A stretch of 64,000 bases of DNA from Jiangella gansuensis DSM 44835 (GTDB lineage: Bacteria; Actinomycetota; Actinomycetes; Jiangellales; Jiangellaceae): assembly GCF_000515395.1 (NCBI RefSeq), contig NZ_KI911782.1:2416606-2480605 (forward strand), in the 5' to 3' direction. The number at the start of each line of letters is the position of its first letter. Position 1 is the first letter of the stretch. The notes under the pieces are model-generated. The model did not search any database, was not told the DNA's origin, and saw nothing but the letters and a program-made list of their open reading frames with translations. Below, in pieces: positions 51,001 through 58,940 of this stretch. A program made the translations under genes and the position numbers.

Positions 51001-51297
51001 GGGACGGCGGCGCTGCCGCTCACGCACGTCGACGGCTACTTCGACGGGCCGCGCGGGCGGATCCGCAGCGCCTGGAGCATCCCGGAGCAGGGCAGCCGGG
51101 ACCTCTCACTGGACGTGACGATCCCGGGCAACACCGCCGCCCACATTCACGTGCCGGCCGTGCGCCCGACCACGGTGTACGTCAACGGCCGCCCGGCGCG
51201 GGCCTCGCGGGAGGTCACCTTCGAGAAGTTCGCCGACGGCTACGCGATCTACTCCGCCGGGCCGGGGAGGTACCGGTTCACCTCGCAGTTGCCCTGA
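48088..51297 (+). CDS. Secreted alpha-L-rhamnosidase (GH78), multi-domain
   Basis: A 1069-residue exported hydrolase that would release alpha-L-rhamnose. A Tat signal (SRRRFLQATAAGVTGLA) leads to Bac_rhamnosid_N-like sandwiches (VYVATVNGREVTEDVLCPG). At about residues 285-360 lies an extra beta module (TTLTAPATAGATTVTVAAVDGF) inside the N-terminal part. The (alpha/alpha)6 catalytic domain has FTDCPNREKLGWLADM (D622, E627 the expected general acid; a REKLGW subtype), DDINWGSAIVLTPWWLWQRHGD and MTTVPEHWY. The end is a Bac_rhamnosid_C sandwich (VNGRPARASREVTFEKF). The start ATG has GAAGGGAGA upstream. Confidence 0.92.
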   Translation: MVELSHPAESLSRRRFLQATAAGVTGLAATGSGFGAAARAATAAGTEPVSVGGLSVAGRFDRLLGMDDRMPLLAWRLDTGVQDAYQIRAASSADRLADPDLWDTGWVRSAGSAGVPYGGSEVTARQPVVWQVRVRDAEGEVSGWSAPSTWELGLLDPSDWDPAVWIEHPARTDADPLPIFARPFTVDADRAVGRARLYVAGLGVYVATVNGREVTEDVLCPGNSNPQQSVEAGTYDVTALLAPGANTLAVRLGNGITNVVEIENPAVGREDVYTKFRSEIADPTTLTAPATAGATTVTVAAVDGFAVGATVNIDTGAGGADLECRIITSAEPAGTDLLTVGFAEPLTKPHAAGATVTRSGTANETTTAISPRVLARLEIAYTDGSSETIVTDPSWRCALGPTVTDNWYSGSDYDARREQPGWELPGADLTESATRRDGTPTGWVPAGIAPPPSLATRLTWRRGEPVRIVDTVAPVGITEPAPGTWIFDFGQNSAALFELRVDGAVPAGTVIKVQPSESLSADGTVDAGSMGSDDDIFDTYTTAGDPGGETWRPQFVHHGFQYLQVTGLPPEYEPTPETLTALHTRAATAVSGDVSTSSELVDRLHRMSRYSIASNMQSIFTDCPNREKLGWLADMIQSIQAIDRNFEMSAYLTHMQQVMREAQLVAGPDAGLVPAHTPEFPIFDGQWAMYRDDINWGSAIVLTPWWLWQRHGDTATMDRYYAAMVAYHDYVRTTQAGADGVGEHLVDGPLKDWVASDESTPGLLVGTYGYYLMTDRLAQMAAALGKGSDADRFAALAADIADAFNGRFFNDALRTYTNDGNAGTIGTQAANALALDAGLVPPGARRQVVESLVERIYAYHPNGGGPHLSGGTISLGPTFRSLNAAGRDDVIWELLHETTRPSYGAFLQPSVFNPHGMTTVPEHWYAPERNSSLNHIILLQIDEWFSTGLAGIQHVPGAVAYEQVVVKPRVVGTAALPLTHVDGYFDGPRGRIRSAWSIPEQGSRDLSLDVTIPGNTAAHIHVPAVRPTTVYVNGRPARASREVTFEKFADGYAIYSAGPGRYRFTSQLP

Positions 51298-51321
51298 CGC
51301 CCGCTCAGGGGGAGTCGAGCA

Positions 51322-51344
51322 GGTGGACGACGGCCTCGTCCACC
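51322..51344. terminator. Terminator hairpin between the rhamnosidase and a convergent gene
   Basis: GGTGGACGA and TCGTCCACC form a perfect 9-base stem with a 5-base loop, 25 bases after the rhamnosidase stop and 35 bases before the end of the opposite gene. Confidence 0.65.
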
Positions 51345-51378
51345 CGCCCGGCGCCGTCGCCGCGTCGCGGGCGCGCTA

Positions 51379-51972
51379 TCACGCGGACCAGTCCGGCGAG
51401 CGGCCGAACAGCGCCAGTGTCTGGTCCCAGGCCGAGGCACCGGCGGGGATCTGCGCCCGCGGGCCGAAGTGAGCGCCGGGCTGGCGACGGTCGTCGCCGT
51501 CGGGGACCTGGTGCCCGATGCCCAGGGTGAACTCGACCAGTTCCGGGTCGGGGTCGAGGTTCCGGCCGATCGAGCGGGCGACGTCCCACGCGTGCAGGAC
51601 GGAGTCGACGGTGTGCATGGTGATCGCCTGTGCGCCGCTGAAGGCCTGCTCGCGGGAGAGCTCCGGCAGCCACAGCTGACGGTCGAGCACGTCGGCGGGC
51701 GCGAACGCGTCGCTGACGGCGGCGGCGGAGGCGAGGTAGTCGGCCGTCGGGTCGTCGCGGTGCGCCCCGGTGGCCCACAGCGCGTCGTCGGCGCCGGCGC
51801 CGTTCGCCGCGGCGGCGAACCCGAGGTTCTGCACGGTCATGTGGTCCAGGAGTTGGGTCAGGTTCCACTCGGAGCAGGGGGTCTTCAGGGTGAGCTGACC
51901 AGGGGAGACGGCGCTGACGGCGTCGACGGTGAGCTGGACTGAGCGGGCGTGGGCGGCATGCGGACCGATCAT
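51379..51972 (-). CDS. TIGR03086-family (maleylpyruvate-isomerase-like, DinB-superfamily) metal-binding protein
   Basis: A 197-residue protein. Motifs: VDAVSAVSPGQLTLKTPCSEWNLTQLLDHMTVQNLGFAAA (TPCSEWnvxxLLxH is the hallmark), and AITMHTVDSVLHAWDVARSIG (second His ligand). The fold is a DinB-like four-helix bundle that binds a metal; members include mycothiol-dependent enzymes and proteins of unknown function. The ATG at 51972 is preferred over 51984, which lies inside a palindrome. It is divergent from the MarR gene, the likely regulator. Confidence 0.85.
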   Translation of the reverse strand: MIGPHAAHARSVQLTVDAVSAVSPGQLTLKTPCSEWNLTQLLDHMTVQNLGFAAAANGAGADDALWATGAHRDDPTADYLASAAAVSDAFAPADVLDRQLWLPELSREQAFSGAQAITMHTVDSVLHAWDVARSIGRNLDPDPELVEFTLGIGHQVPDGDDRRQPGAHFGPRAQIPAGASAWDQTLALFGRSPDWSA

Positions 51973-51980
51973 AGGCACAA

Positions 51981-52022
51981 GCATATCGTATGCAGCAGCG
52001 TATTAATACCATGGCGATATCG
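51981..52022. promoter_or_regulatory. Divergent control region with MarR-type palindromes
   Basis: GCATATCGTATGC (51981-51993, 5-base arms) and CGATATCG (52015-52022) are two palindromes sharing ATATCG, and TATTAATA (52001-52008) could be the -10 region. They fill the 57-base gap between the divergent TIGR03086 and MarR genes. They are likely MarR binding sites. Confidence 0.5.
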
Positions 52023-52029
52023 TCAGGGC

Positions 52030-52467
52030 ATGGGTGAGTCGCGGCGACCAGATCTGGCGGCCATGCTGGGCCCTCTTGGGCGCGCCCTGATGGGCATCGA
52101 GGAGCCGATCCTGGCCCGGAACGGCCTGAGCATGTGGGCCTACGCGGTCCTGGTCGGCCTCGGCGACGAACCGGTCCGCACCCAGGCGGCACTGGCCGAC
52201 GCCATCGGTGCGGACAGGTCGCGGGTGATCCCGGTGCTGGACGAGTTGCAGGAGCGAGGCCTGATCACCCGCCGCCCCGACCCGTCCGATCGCCGGGTGC
52301 GGCTGGTGGCCATCACTCCCGCGGGGCGGCGGGTGCGAGAGCGTACGCGGGCCGAGGTGCAGCGCGCCGAGGGCGAGCTCCTCGATCAGCTGCCGCCCGC
52401 TGACCGGCAGGCGTTCCTGCGATCGCTGCGGGTGCTCTCCGACGCGGTCAGGGCGCCCGCGGGATGA
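52030..52467 (+). CDS. MarR-family transcriptional regulator
   Basis: A 145-residue winged-helix dimer. The text NGLSMWAYAVLVGLGDEPVRTQAALADAIGADRSRVIPVLDELQERGLITRRPDPSDRRVRLVAITPAGRRVRERTRAEVQRAEGELLDQLPPADRQAFLRSLRVL shows the full MarR core, with wing residues DPSDRRVRLV. The ATG at 52030 is the only start leaving the promoter free. It probably represses itself and the divergent TIGR03086 gene. Confidence 0.88.
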   Translation: MGESRRPDLAAMLGPLGRALMGIEEPILARNGLSMWAYAVLVGLGDEPVRTQAALADAIGADRSRVIPVLDELQERGLITRRPDPSDRRVRLVAITPAGRRVRERTRAEVQRAEGELLDQLPPADRQAFLRSLRVLSDAVRAPAG

Positions 52468-52564
52468 CCCGGGCGGGCGCGGCGGACAGACATCGTGCTC
52501 ACCCTGCGTTGCTGAAGCGGCAAGGATATTTGCTCCAATTGTCAGATCCGGTCAGGCTTGCCGC

Positions 52565-53227
52565 ATGGACAGCAACGTAGATGAACAGACGCCGGAGCAC
52601 TTCTGGGAAGCCCGGTACGCCGACACCAACGCCGATACGGGCCGGGTCTGGTCGGGGCGGGTGAATCAGGTCCTCGCCGACGTCGCCGCCGCGCTGCCCG
52701 CCGGGACGGCGCTGGACCTCGGCTGTGGCGAAGGCAGCGACGCGATCTGGCTGGCGCTTCGAGGCTGGTCGGTCACTGCTGTCGACATCTCGTCGACCGC
52801 GATCGCCAGGGCCAGGGAGGCGGCGGCGCAGGCGGGTGTCGCGGACGGGCGCATCCGGTGGCAGGCGCGTGACCTCGCCTCCTGGGGCGACCCCGGCCGG
52901 TACGACCTCGTGTCGGCCTCCTTCTTCCATTCGCCGGTCGAACTGCCGCGGCCGGAGATCCTGTCCCGGGCGGCCGGCCTGGTCGGCCCGGGCGGGCGGA
53001 TGCTGATCCTCTCGCACGGCGACTTCCCGCCGTGGGCGCGAGACCATGACGGCCACGAACTGCCCGACCACCGCTTCCTCACGCCGGACGAGGAGGTCGA
53101 CCAGCTCGGGCTCGACCCGGGGGAGTGGGACGTGGAGATCGCCGAGACCCGGCCGCGGGCCGCTACCGGCCCGGACGGCCAGCACGCCGTCCTCGACGAC
53201 GTCGTGGTGCTGCTGCGCCGGCACTGA
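52565..53227 (+). CDS. Class I SAM-dependent methyltransferase
   Basis: A 220-residue methyltransferase. N-terminal EHFWEARYADTNADTGRVWSGRVNQVL, motif I ALDLGCGEGSDAIWLALRGWSVTAVDIS, motif post I AIARAREAAAQAGV, and motif II DLVSASFFHSPVELPRPEILSRAAGLVGPGGRMLILSH. This pattern matches the thiopurine/tellurite-resistance-like group; the substrate is not fixed. It stands alone between the MarR gene and a membrane protein gene. Confidence 0.85.
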   Translation: MDSNVDEQTPEHFWEARYADTNADTGRVWSGRVNQVLADVAAALPAGTALDLGCGEGSDAIWLALRGWSVTAVDISSTAIARAREAAAQAGVADGRIRWQARDLASWGDPGRYDLVSASFFHSPVELPRPEILSRAAGLVGPGGRMLILSHGDFPPWARDHDGHELPDHRFLTPDEEVDQLGLDPGEWDVEIAETRPRAATGPDGQHAVLDDVVVLLRRH

Positions 53228-53372
53228 GCCGCTGCGGCGCGGCGCTGGGTACCGGAATCGACCCGGTTTGTATGGAAATGAGGCATTTGGGTATCCACAA
53301 CCGGTGCTGATCGAGCACGTCCGACAGAGCCGATGGCTGTCGGCTCGCCCGGTTCGGAAGGATGTGAACCCG

Positions 53373-54200
53373 ATGGACATCTCGGAATCGTGGAACAACG
53401 CCCTCGACGACGTGATCACGTTCCTGCCCAAGTTCGCCGCGTTCCTGGTGATCCTGTTCATCGGCTGGCTGGTCGCGAAAGGACTGCGCAAGCTGGTCGA
53501 CGTCGTACTGGAGCGAGTTGGATTCGACCGCGCGGTAGAACGCGGTGGCGTCAAACGGGCACTCGAGCGGTCGAAGTACGACGCCAGCAGCCTGATCGCG
53601 GCGCTGGTCTACTACGCGGTGCTGCTGATCGCCCTCCAGATGGCCTTCGGGGTCTTCGGCCCCAACCCCGTCAGCGACCTGCTGTCGGACATCGTCGCCT
53701 GGCTGCCGCAAGCGATCGTCGCGGTCGTGATCGTGGTCGTGGCGACGGCGGTCGCCACCGCACTCGCCGACCTGGTGGGCAGTGCGCTCAGCGGTTTGAG
53801 CTACGGGCGGCTCGTCGCCCGCATCGTGCAGGTCTTCGTCATCGCTCTCGGTGTGATCGCGGCGCTGAACCAGATCGGTGTCGCCACCTCGGTGACGACG
53901 CCAGTGCTCATCGCCGTCCTGGCCACCGTCGCCGGTGTCGTGATCGTCGGCGTCGGGGGCGGCATGTTGCGGCCCATGGAGCAACGCTGGGAGCGCTGGC
54001 TGCGGCGCGCCGAACAGGAGATCCCGGAGGCACGGGCCCAGGACGAGGCGTATCAGCGAGGTCGCGAGGACACGCTGCGCACCCATGCGGAGACGCCGTC
54101 GTCGCAGACACCTTCGGCGAGCGCGACCCCGTCCGACGCGCCGCTCGGCTCGGAAGAAGCAGGACGGCGCCCGTATTCGCCGCTGGAGGACTATCCGTAG
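53373..54200 (+). CDS. Small-conductance-channel-like membrane protein (TM_helix repeat family)
   Basis: A 275-residue protein with four or five helices (FAAFLVILFIGWLVAKGLRKLV, LIAALVYYAVLLIALQMAFGVF, LPQAIVAVVIVVVATAVATALADLV, IVQVFVIALGVIAALNQIGV, TPVLIAVLATVAGVVIVGVGGGM). VAKGLRKLVDVVLERVGFDR is the conserved-TM-helix repeat (PF05552) seen in MscS relatives. The C-terminal 60 residues are polar and Ser/Pro-rich. No MscS pore/beta domain is present. The ATG at 53373 has GGAAGGA about ten bases upstream. Confidence 0.8.
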   Translation: MDISESWNNALDDVITFLPKFAAFLVILFIGWLVAKGLRKLVDVVLERVGFDRAVERGGVKRALERSKYDASSLIAALVYYAVLLIALQMAFGVFGPNPVSDLLSDIVAWLPQAIVAVVIVVVATAVATALADLVGSALSGLSYGRLVARIVQVFVIALGVIAALNQIGVATSVTTPVLIAVLATVAGVVIVGVGGGMLRPMEQRWERWLRRAEQEIPEARAQDEAYQRGREDTLRTHAETPSSQTPSASATPSDAPLGSEEAGRRPYSPLEDYP

Positions 54201-54210
54201 GCCGCGAACG

Positions 54211-54582
54211 TCAGGGGTACATCAACGGATCGATGTCACCGTCCGCGACGCTGGCCATGGCCGAACCGGCCGTGGCCAGCGCACACACGGCCGCGAGGCG
54301 CAGCGATACCCAGTCCGGCGCCTGCCGGTCCAGCGGGCCCGGCGAGCGTCCCTGCTCCAGGGCGACGTCCTCGACGCCACGCGCATACTCGGCCAGTTCC
54401 ACGGGGCCGACCCCAGCTCCGCTGAACACCAGGATGTCGCGGACGGCGGCGGCATGCTGGTCGATCTCGGCGACCACGCCCGCCGGCAGGTCGCCGCCGG
54501 CGGCGATGCCGAGGCGGTCAGCGAGGGAGGCGAGCTCGCGTCGGGCCGCTGTCGTTCTGCGTCGGGGAGCGAACCAGTTCAT
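54211..54582 (-). CDS. Hypothetical protein, DUF6401-like (123 aa)
   Basis: MNWFAPRRRTTAARRELASLADRLG, then AGVVAEIDQHAAAVRDILVFSGAGVGPVELAEYARGVEDVALEQG, then APDWVSLRLAAVCALA. The phrase DQHAAAVRDIL...LAEYARGV is like actinobacterial DUF6401 proteins as I recall them, but this is not certain. The start at 54582 is chosen because upstream codons are not protein-like. It converges with the channel-like gene, with only 10 bases between the stops. Function unknown. Confidence 0.6.
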   Translation of the reverse strand: MNWFAPRRRTTAARRELASLADRLGIAAGGDLPAGVVAEIDQHAAAVRDILVFSGAGVGPVELAEYARGVEDVALEQGRSPGPLDRQAPDWVSLRLAAVCALATAGSAMASVADGDIDPLMYP

Positions 54583-54738
54583 GGCTGCCCAGGGTAAGGA
54601 ATCCCGGGGCGTCGGTGACGGCCGGGCCGCGAGATTGACCGGTTGGGGTAGCGGTCGGTAACGTCGACCCCCCGTAGCGACGGGTTCGGAGCTGCTGGGA
54701 GGGGAGTTCACCACTCCAGCTCCCAGGAGGTCCACACC

Positions 54739-56004
54739 GTGTCCGGTGGTTCCCTACTCGCTCATCGCGATTTCCGCCTACTTCTTCTCGGCCAGACCAC
54801 GAGCCAGTTCGGCGCTCAGGTCAGTGGCGTCGCGATCCCGTTACTCGCGGTCCTCACACTCGACGCGTCCGCATTCGAGGTCGGCCTGATCACGGCCGCG
54901 TCGACTGTCGCGTTCGCCGTCATCGGATTGCCGGCCGGAGCGTGGCTGGACCGGCTGCCACGCCGGCCGGTACTGGTCGTCAGCGATCTCGCCCGGGCGC
55001 TGCTGCTGGCGACCATCCCGCTGGCCGCCGTCACGGGGGTGCTCACCATCACCCAACTCGTCGTCGTCGCGCTGGTCAGTGGCGTCTGCCGGGTCTTCTT
55101 CGACGTGGGATACCAGGCGTACGTGCCGTCGGTGATCGGCCGCGACCGGGTGCTGGCCGGGAACTCGGCGATGGAGACCATGCGGGCGTCCGGCCAGTTC
55201 GTCGGCCCCGGTCTCGGCGGCTGGCTGGTCGCCGTCGCCGGAGCGGCGAACGTGGTCCTGGTGCAGGCGGTCACGTTCGCCGTCTCGGCGGCGTCGATCG
55301 CGGCGATCCGCCACCGCGAGCCCGCCATCACACGGCCGGCACACCGAACGTCCATGCGTCGCGACATCCGGGAGGGCCTGGCGTTCGTGCTGCGGCACCC
55401 GGCGCTGCGGGCGGTGGCGGTGGCGAGCGCCCTGTCGAACCTCGCCTTCGCGCTGGCCTCGGCGGTGACGTTCGTGTTCCTCGCCCGCACGCTGGGGTTG
55501 TCCCCGACGGTGATCGGGCTGGTGGTCGCGGGCGGATCGGTGACCGTCATGGCCGGAGCGGCGTTGACCCCGTGGCTGGCCCGGACGGTCGGGAGCGCGC
55601 GCATCGTGTGGCTGTCGCTGCTGGTGACCGGGCCGTTCACGCTGCTACTGCCGCTCGCGCATCCCGGGTGGACCGCGGTGGCGTTCACCGTCGCCGGCAT
55701 GGCGGCGGGGGAACTCGGGCAGATCGTGTACGCGATCACCAGCCTGAGCCTGCGCCAGCGGCTGTGCCCGGACCGGTTGCTGGGCCGGGTGACCGCGACC
55801 ATGCGGTTCCTCATCATGGCCGCGTTCCCTCTCGGCGCGCTGGCCGGCGGGGTCCTGGGTGACACCCTGGGACTGCGCCCGGCGCTGTGGGTGTGCGGTG
55901 TCGTCGTCCTGTTGGCTCCGGCACCGCTGGTCCTCGCGCTGCGCCGGTACCGAGACGTCGAGGACGTCCCCGATCATCATCATCAACCGCCGGCCGCGGC
56001 ATAG
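54739..56004 (+). CDS. MFS transporter (DHA-like drug efflux family)
   Basis: A 421-residue membrane protein with about 12 helices. It opens LLAHRDFRLLLLGQTTSQFGAQVSGVAIPLLAVLTLDASAFEVGLITAASTVAFAVIGLPAGAWLDRLPRRPVLVVSDLARALLLATIPLA, the MFS_3/enterobactin-exporter-like pattern with the A-loop signature GAWLDRLPRRP. AGGAGG at 54725-54730 sets the GTG start at 54739. The stop lies inside a terminator hairpin shared with the convergent regulator. Substrate unknown. Confidence 0.88.
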   Translation: MSGGSLLAHRDFRLLLLGQTTSQFGAQVSGVAIPLLAVLTLDASAFEVGLITAASTVAFAVIGLPAGAWLDRLPRRPVLVVSDLARALLLATIPLAAVTGVLTITQLVVVALVSGVCRVFFDVGYQAYVPSVIGRDRVLAGNSAMETMRASGQFVGPGLGGWLVAVAGAANVVLVQAVTFAVSAASIAAIRHREPAITRPAHRTSMRRDIREGLAFVLRHPALRAVAVASALSNLAFALASAVTFVFLARTLGLSPTVIGLVVAGGSVTVMAGAALTPWLARTVGSARIVWLSLLVTGPFTLLLPLAHPGWTAVAFTVAGMAAGELGQIVYAITSLSLRQRLCPDRLLGRVTATMRFLIMAAFPLGALAGGVLGDTLGLRPALWVCGVVVLLAPAPLVLALRRYRDVEDVPDHHHQPPAAA

Positions 56005-56024
56005 CGCAGCCAGCGGTTGATGAT
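55979..56024. terminator. Bidirectional hairpin overlapping both gene ends
   Basis: ATCATCAACCGC (55979-55990) pairs exactly with 56013-56024 around a 22-base loop. The MFS stop codon is in the loop and the response-regulator stop overlaps the right edge, so the stem is built from coding ends of both genes. Confidence 0.6.
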
Positions 56025-56707
56025 CATAGTGACGGCGGGATCAGTCCGTGCGCATGGGCGAACACCACGATCTGGACCCGGTCGCGCAGCTCCAGCTTGC
56101 GCAGGATCGCGCCGACGTGCGTCTTGACGGTGGACTCGCTGGCGAAGACGAGGCCGGCGATCTCGGTGTTCGACAGCCCGCGGGCGACGGCGGCGAAGAC
56201 CTCGCGCTCCTTGTCCGTCAGCGACAGATACGCCGGCGGGGGAGGCGTACGGGACCGGAACTGGCCGTCCAGGAGCGTCGACAGGTCCTGCGGGGCCAGC
56301 ACGGCGTTGCCGGCGTGGACGGTGCGGATGGCATCGCGCAGCATCAGCGGGGTGGTGTCCTTGAGCAGGAAGCCGCTGGCGCCGTGCCGGATCGCCGTCG
56401 CCGCCCGGTCGTCGAGGTTGAACGTGGTCAGCACCACCACCCGGACCGGGGCGGCGCGGCGGGCGGCGCGGTCGGGCAGGAAGATCTGCCGCGTCGCCTC
56501 CACACCGTCCATGTCGGGCATCCGGATGTCCATGAGGACGACGTCGGGCATCAGCTCGTCGACCATGCGGACGGCCTCGAGCCCATTGCCGGCCGACCCG
56601 ACCACCCGCATGCCGTCCTGGGCGTCGACGATGACCCGCACGCCCTCGCGGAAGAGCTCCTGGTCGTCGACCAGGAGCACCGTGATGTCGCCGTCGTCGC
56701 CGGTCAT
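56024..56707 (-). CDS. NarL-family response regulator of the van-like operon
   Basis: A 227-residue regulator. The receiver has VLLVDDQELFREGVRVI, DVVLMDIRMPDMDGVEA (phosphoacceptor Asp) and GFLLKDTTPLML (Lys). The C-terminal HTH is LTDKEREVFAAVARGLSNTEIAGLVFASESTVKTHVGAILRKLELRDR. The ATG overlaps the kinase stop, so it is the last gene of the dipeptidase-racemase-ligase-kinase-regulator operon. It is NarL-type, unlike the OmpR-type VanR. Confidence 0.9.
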   Translation of the reverse strand: MTGDDGDITVLLVDDQELFREGVRVIVDAQDGMRVVGSAGNGLEAVRMVDELMPDVVLMDIRMPDMDGVEATRQIFLPDRAARRAAPVRVVVLTTFNLDDRAATAIRHGASGFLLKDTTPLMLRDAIRTVHAGNAVLAPQDLSTLLDGQFRSRTPPPPAYLSLTDKEREVFAAVARGLSNTEIAGLVFASESTVKTHVGAILRKLELRDRVQIVVFAHAHGLIPPSL

Positions 56708-57996
56708 CGCCCTCCTGCCCGGACCGGCATCCACGCGGTGGCGGTGAACGTGGGGCCGACCGTCTCCTCGCGGCGGCGCACGTCCAGCCGACCGCCGACG
56801 GATTCCAGCCGGCGCCGCATCCCGTCCAGCCCCTGCCCTCCTCCGCCGCCGGCGGCGTCGCCGACGACGTTGCGCACCTCGATCCGCAGCTCGCCCTCCC
56901 AATGTCGTTCCACGGACACCGGGGCGTCCCGGCGGCCGTGCTTGATCGCGTTCGTCAGCATCTCCTGGAGCACCCGGTAGGCAACCTCCGCCAGCTCCGG
57001 CGGCAGCGGGCGAGGTGTCCCGACGTCCGACGCGACGACCTCGTGGCCGCTGGCCCGCAACCCCTCGACCAGGCTGTCGAGCCCGCCCGGCGGCGCCGCG
57101 GCCTGCTGGGTCTCCGAAAGCACCTGCCGCACATCCTGCAACGAGGTCCGCGCGGAGGTGGCGATCTTGGCCATGGTGGCCTTGAGCCCTTCGGTGTCGG
57201 CGTCGTCAAGATACTGCGCCGACTCCGCCTGGGCCAGGATCACCGCCAGCGAGTGCCCGACGACGTCGTGCACGTCGCGGGCCAGCCGCGCCTGGTCGTC
57301 GCGGAGCCGGGCGATCTCGCGGGCCTGCTCGGTCTCGAGGACCGCCCGCGCCGCGTCCTCCTCGGCGACCTGCTGCGACTCCCGCGAAGCCCGGGCCCGG
57401 GCGCCGAAGCGCAGCGCGAGGCCGGCCAGCCACGGTGCCCCGAGCATCGCCGTGCCCATGACCGCGGCCGTCAACTGCCAGGTGGTGCTGAGCTCCCGGA
57501 CGACGTCGACCAGGCTCTCGTTGCCGGCCAGCTGAGCCAGTCCACCGAGACCGAGCGTGTTCACCATGACGATGGCGATCAAGGCGGCGGCCGGGATCGA
57601 CAGGGCGCTGAGCGCGACGGTCGCGGTGCTGCCCCAGCGGGCCGCGCCGAACGCCACCGCGGTGATCGACAGCTGTACCAGCATCAGGTTCGTGCCGGTG
57701 GCCACTTGGACCGCGCAGGTGGCCCACACCAGCCCCAGCGCCACGCCAGGCTGCCGGCGGCTCAGCCCGACCGCCGTCGCGGTGAGCAACGCCACCAGTA
57801 CGAGCGGCAACCGGCTGCCGAACCAGAGCCAGGTGTTGGCCGCCTCGACCAGGCCGAGCACCGCGACGGCGACGCCGAGGGCCAGGTCCGGAACCCATCG
57901 GTCGGCGTCCCGCCTGGCGCGTTGGACGGCGGTGAGGGGGGCTATGGTCGGGCCTCCAGCCAGGTGTGTGAGCGCGTAACCCCGTAATGGAACCAC
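56704..57996 (-). CDS. NarL-type sensor histidine kinase of the van-like operon
   Basis: A 430-residue membrane kinase. Five or six N-terminal helices (WVPDLALGVAVAVLGLVEA, LPLVLVALLTATAVGL, VALGLVWATCAVQVATG and others) precede the HisKA_3 helix RDDQARLARDVHDVVGHSLAVILAQAESAQ. The HATPase has QEMLTNAIKHGRRDAPVSV and GQGLDGMRRRLESVGG. The GTG at 57996 lies two bases after the ligase stop, showing tight coupling to the cell-wall genes. The signal may be a wall-related stress, but this is inference from position. Confidence 0.85.
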   Translation of the reverse strand: MVPLRGYALTHLAGGPTIAPLTAVQRARRDADRWVPDLALGVAVAVLGLVEAANTWLWFGSRLPLVLVALLTATAVGLSRRQPGVALGLVWATCAVQVATGTNLMLVQLSITAVAFGAARWGSTATVALSALSIPAAALIAIVMVNTLGLGGLAQLAGNESLVDVVRELSTTWQLTAAVMGTAMLGAPWLAGLALRFGARARASRESQQVAEEDAARAVLETEQAREIARLRDDQARLARDVHDVVGHSLAVILAQAESAQYLDDADTEGLKATMAKIATSARTSLQDVRQVLSETQQAAAPPGGLDSLVEGLRASGHEVVASDVGTPRPLPPELAEVAYRVLQEMLTNAIKHGRRDAPVSVERHWEGELRIEVRNVVGDAAGGGGGQGLDGMRRRLESVGGRLDVRRREETVGPTFTATAWMPVRAGGR

Positions 57997-57998
57997 GC

Positions 57999-58940
57999 TC
58001 AGAACCGCGTGACGTCCCGGACGAGCAGGTCCAGCAGCCGGGGATAGGAGAGGCCCGCGGCGGCGAACATCTTCGGCACCTGCGACTGCTCGGTGAACCC
58101 GGGCATCGTGTTGACCTCGTTGAGCACGGGGCCTTCGGCGGTCAGGAAGAAGTCGACCCGGGCCACGCCGCCACAGCCGAGCGCGTCGAACATCGCGACC
58201 GCCGCGTCCTCCAGCGCCTTGCGTTCCGGGTCGGTGAGCGCCGCCGGGATGCGTAAGTCGGCGGCGCCGCCGTACTTGGTCGTGTAGTCGAACAGGCCGT
58301 CGACGACGATCTCCAGGCTCGGCGCCACCTCGCGCGACCCGTCCGGGCGCCCCAGGACGGCCAGGTCGATCTCCCGTCCGGTGACGACGTCCTCGACCAG
58401 AACCCGGTCGTCCAGGGCGAACGCAGCGTCCAGCGCCGGCGCGAGGTCGTCCGGCGACGTCACCAGCGCGACACCCTGGCTGGACCCGGCGGCAACGGGC
58501 TTCACCACGACCGGATGGGTCCACCGGTAGGCGGCGGCCGTGGCCGCGGTGAGCAGCACGCCCGGGGCGGTCGCGATGCCGATGTCGGCCGCGATCAGCT
58601 TGGTAGCCCACTTGTCCATGGCCAGGGCCCCGGCCCGCACCCCGGAGCCGACGTACCGGACCCCGGCCACGTCGCACAGCGCCGCAAGCGTGCCGTCCTC
58701 GCCGCGCGGCCCGTGCACCGCCGGGACGACGACGTCGCAGGTGCGCAGCTCGCGCACGGCGTCGGCCAGGTCGACCGGGCAGCCGGAGCCGATCCGCCAG
58801 CCGCCGTCGGTGTCGATGGTCAGCCGCACGACGGCGTACCCGGCGGTCGCGAGCGCATCGGCGACCGCGGCCGCTGACGCCAGCGACACCTCGTGCTCAC
58901 AGTTCTGGCCACCGCCGATCACCGCCACCCGCGCGCTCAT
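57999..58940 (-). CDS. D-alanine--D-alanine (or D-Ala-D-Ser) ligase, DdlB/VanG-like size
   Basis: A 313-residue ATP-grasp ligase. It opens VAVIGGGQNCEHEVSLASAAAV, then VVPAVHGPRGEDGTLAALCDVAGVRYVGSGV, the ATP loop HPVVVKPVAAGSSQGVALV, EIDLAVLGRPDG, the omega-loop LFDYTTKYGGAADLRIPAAL, and VARVDFFLTAEGPVLNEVNTMPGFT. DYTTKY points to the Ddl/VanC/VanG side rather than the VanA D-lactate ligase loop. It shares its start with the racemase stop (ATGA). It makes the D-Ala-D-Xaa dipeptide for peptidoglycan stems; which second residue it takes is open. Confidence 0.88.
   Translation of the reverse strand: MSARVAVIGGGQNCEHEVSLASAAAVADALATAGYAVVRLTIDTDGGWRIGSGCPVDLADAVRELRTCDVVVPAVHGPRGEDGTLAALCDVAGVRYVGSGVRAGALAMDKWATKLIAADIGIATAPGVLLTAATAAAYRWTHPVVVKPVAAGSSQGVALVTSPDDLAPALDAAFALDDRVLVEDVVTGREIDLAVLGRPDGSREVAPSLEIVVDGLFDYTTKYGGAADLRIPAALTDPERKALEDAAVAMFDALGCGGVARVDFFLTAEGPVLNEVNTMPGFTEQSQVPKMFAAAGLSYPRLLDLLVRDVTRF

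Noticed and set aside
48100-51027. Very long open frame (975 codons) on the minus strand opposite the rhamnosidase
   Set aside because: It is the antisense shadow of the GH78 gene: no domain, Arg/Gly/Val-rich text, while the plus strand has a full Tat signal and catalytic motifs.
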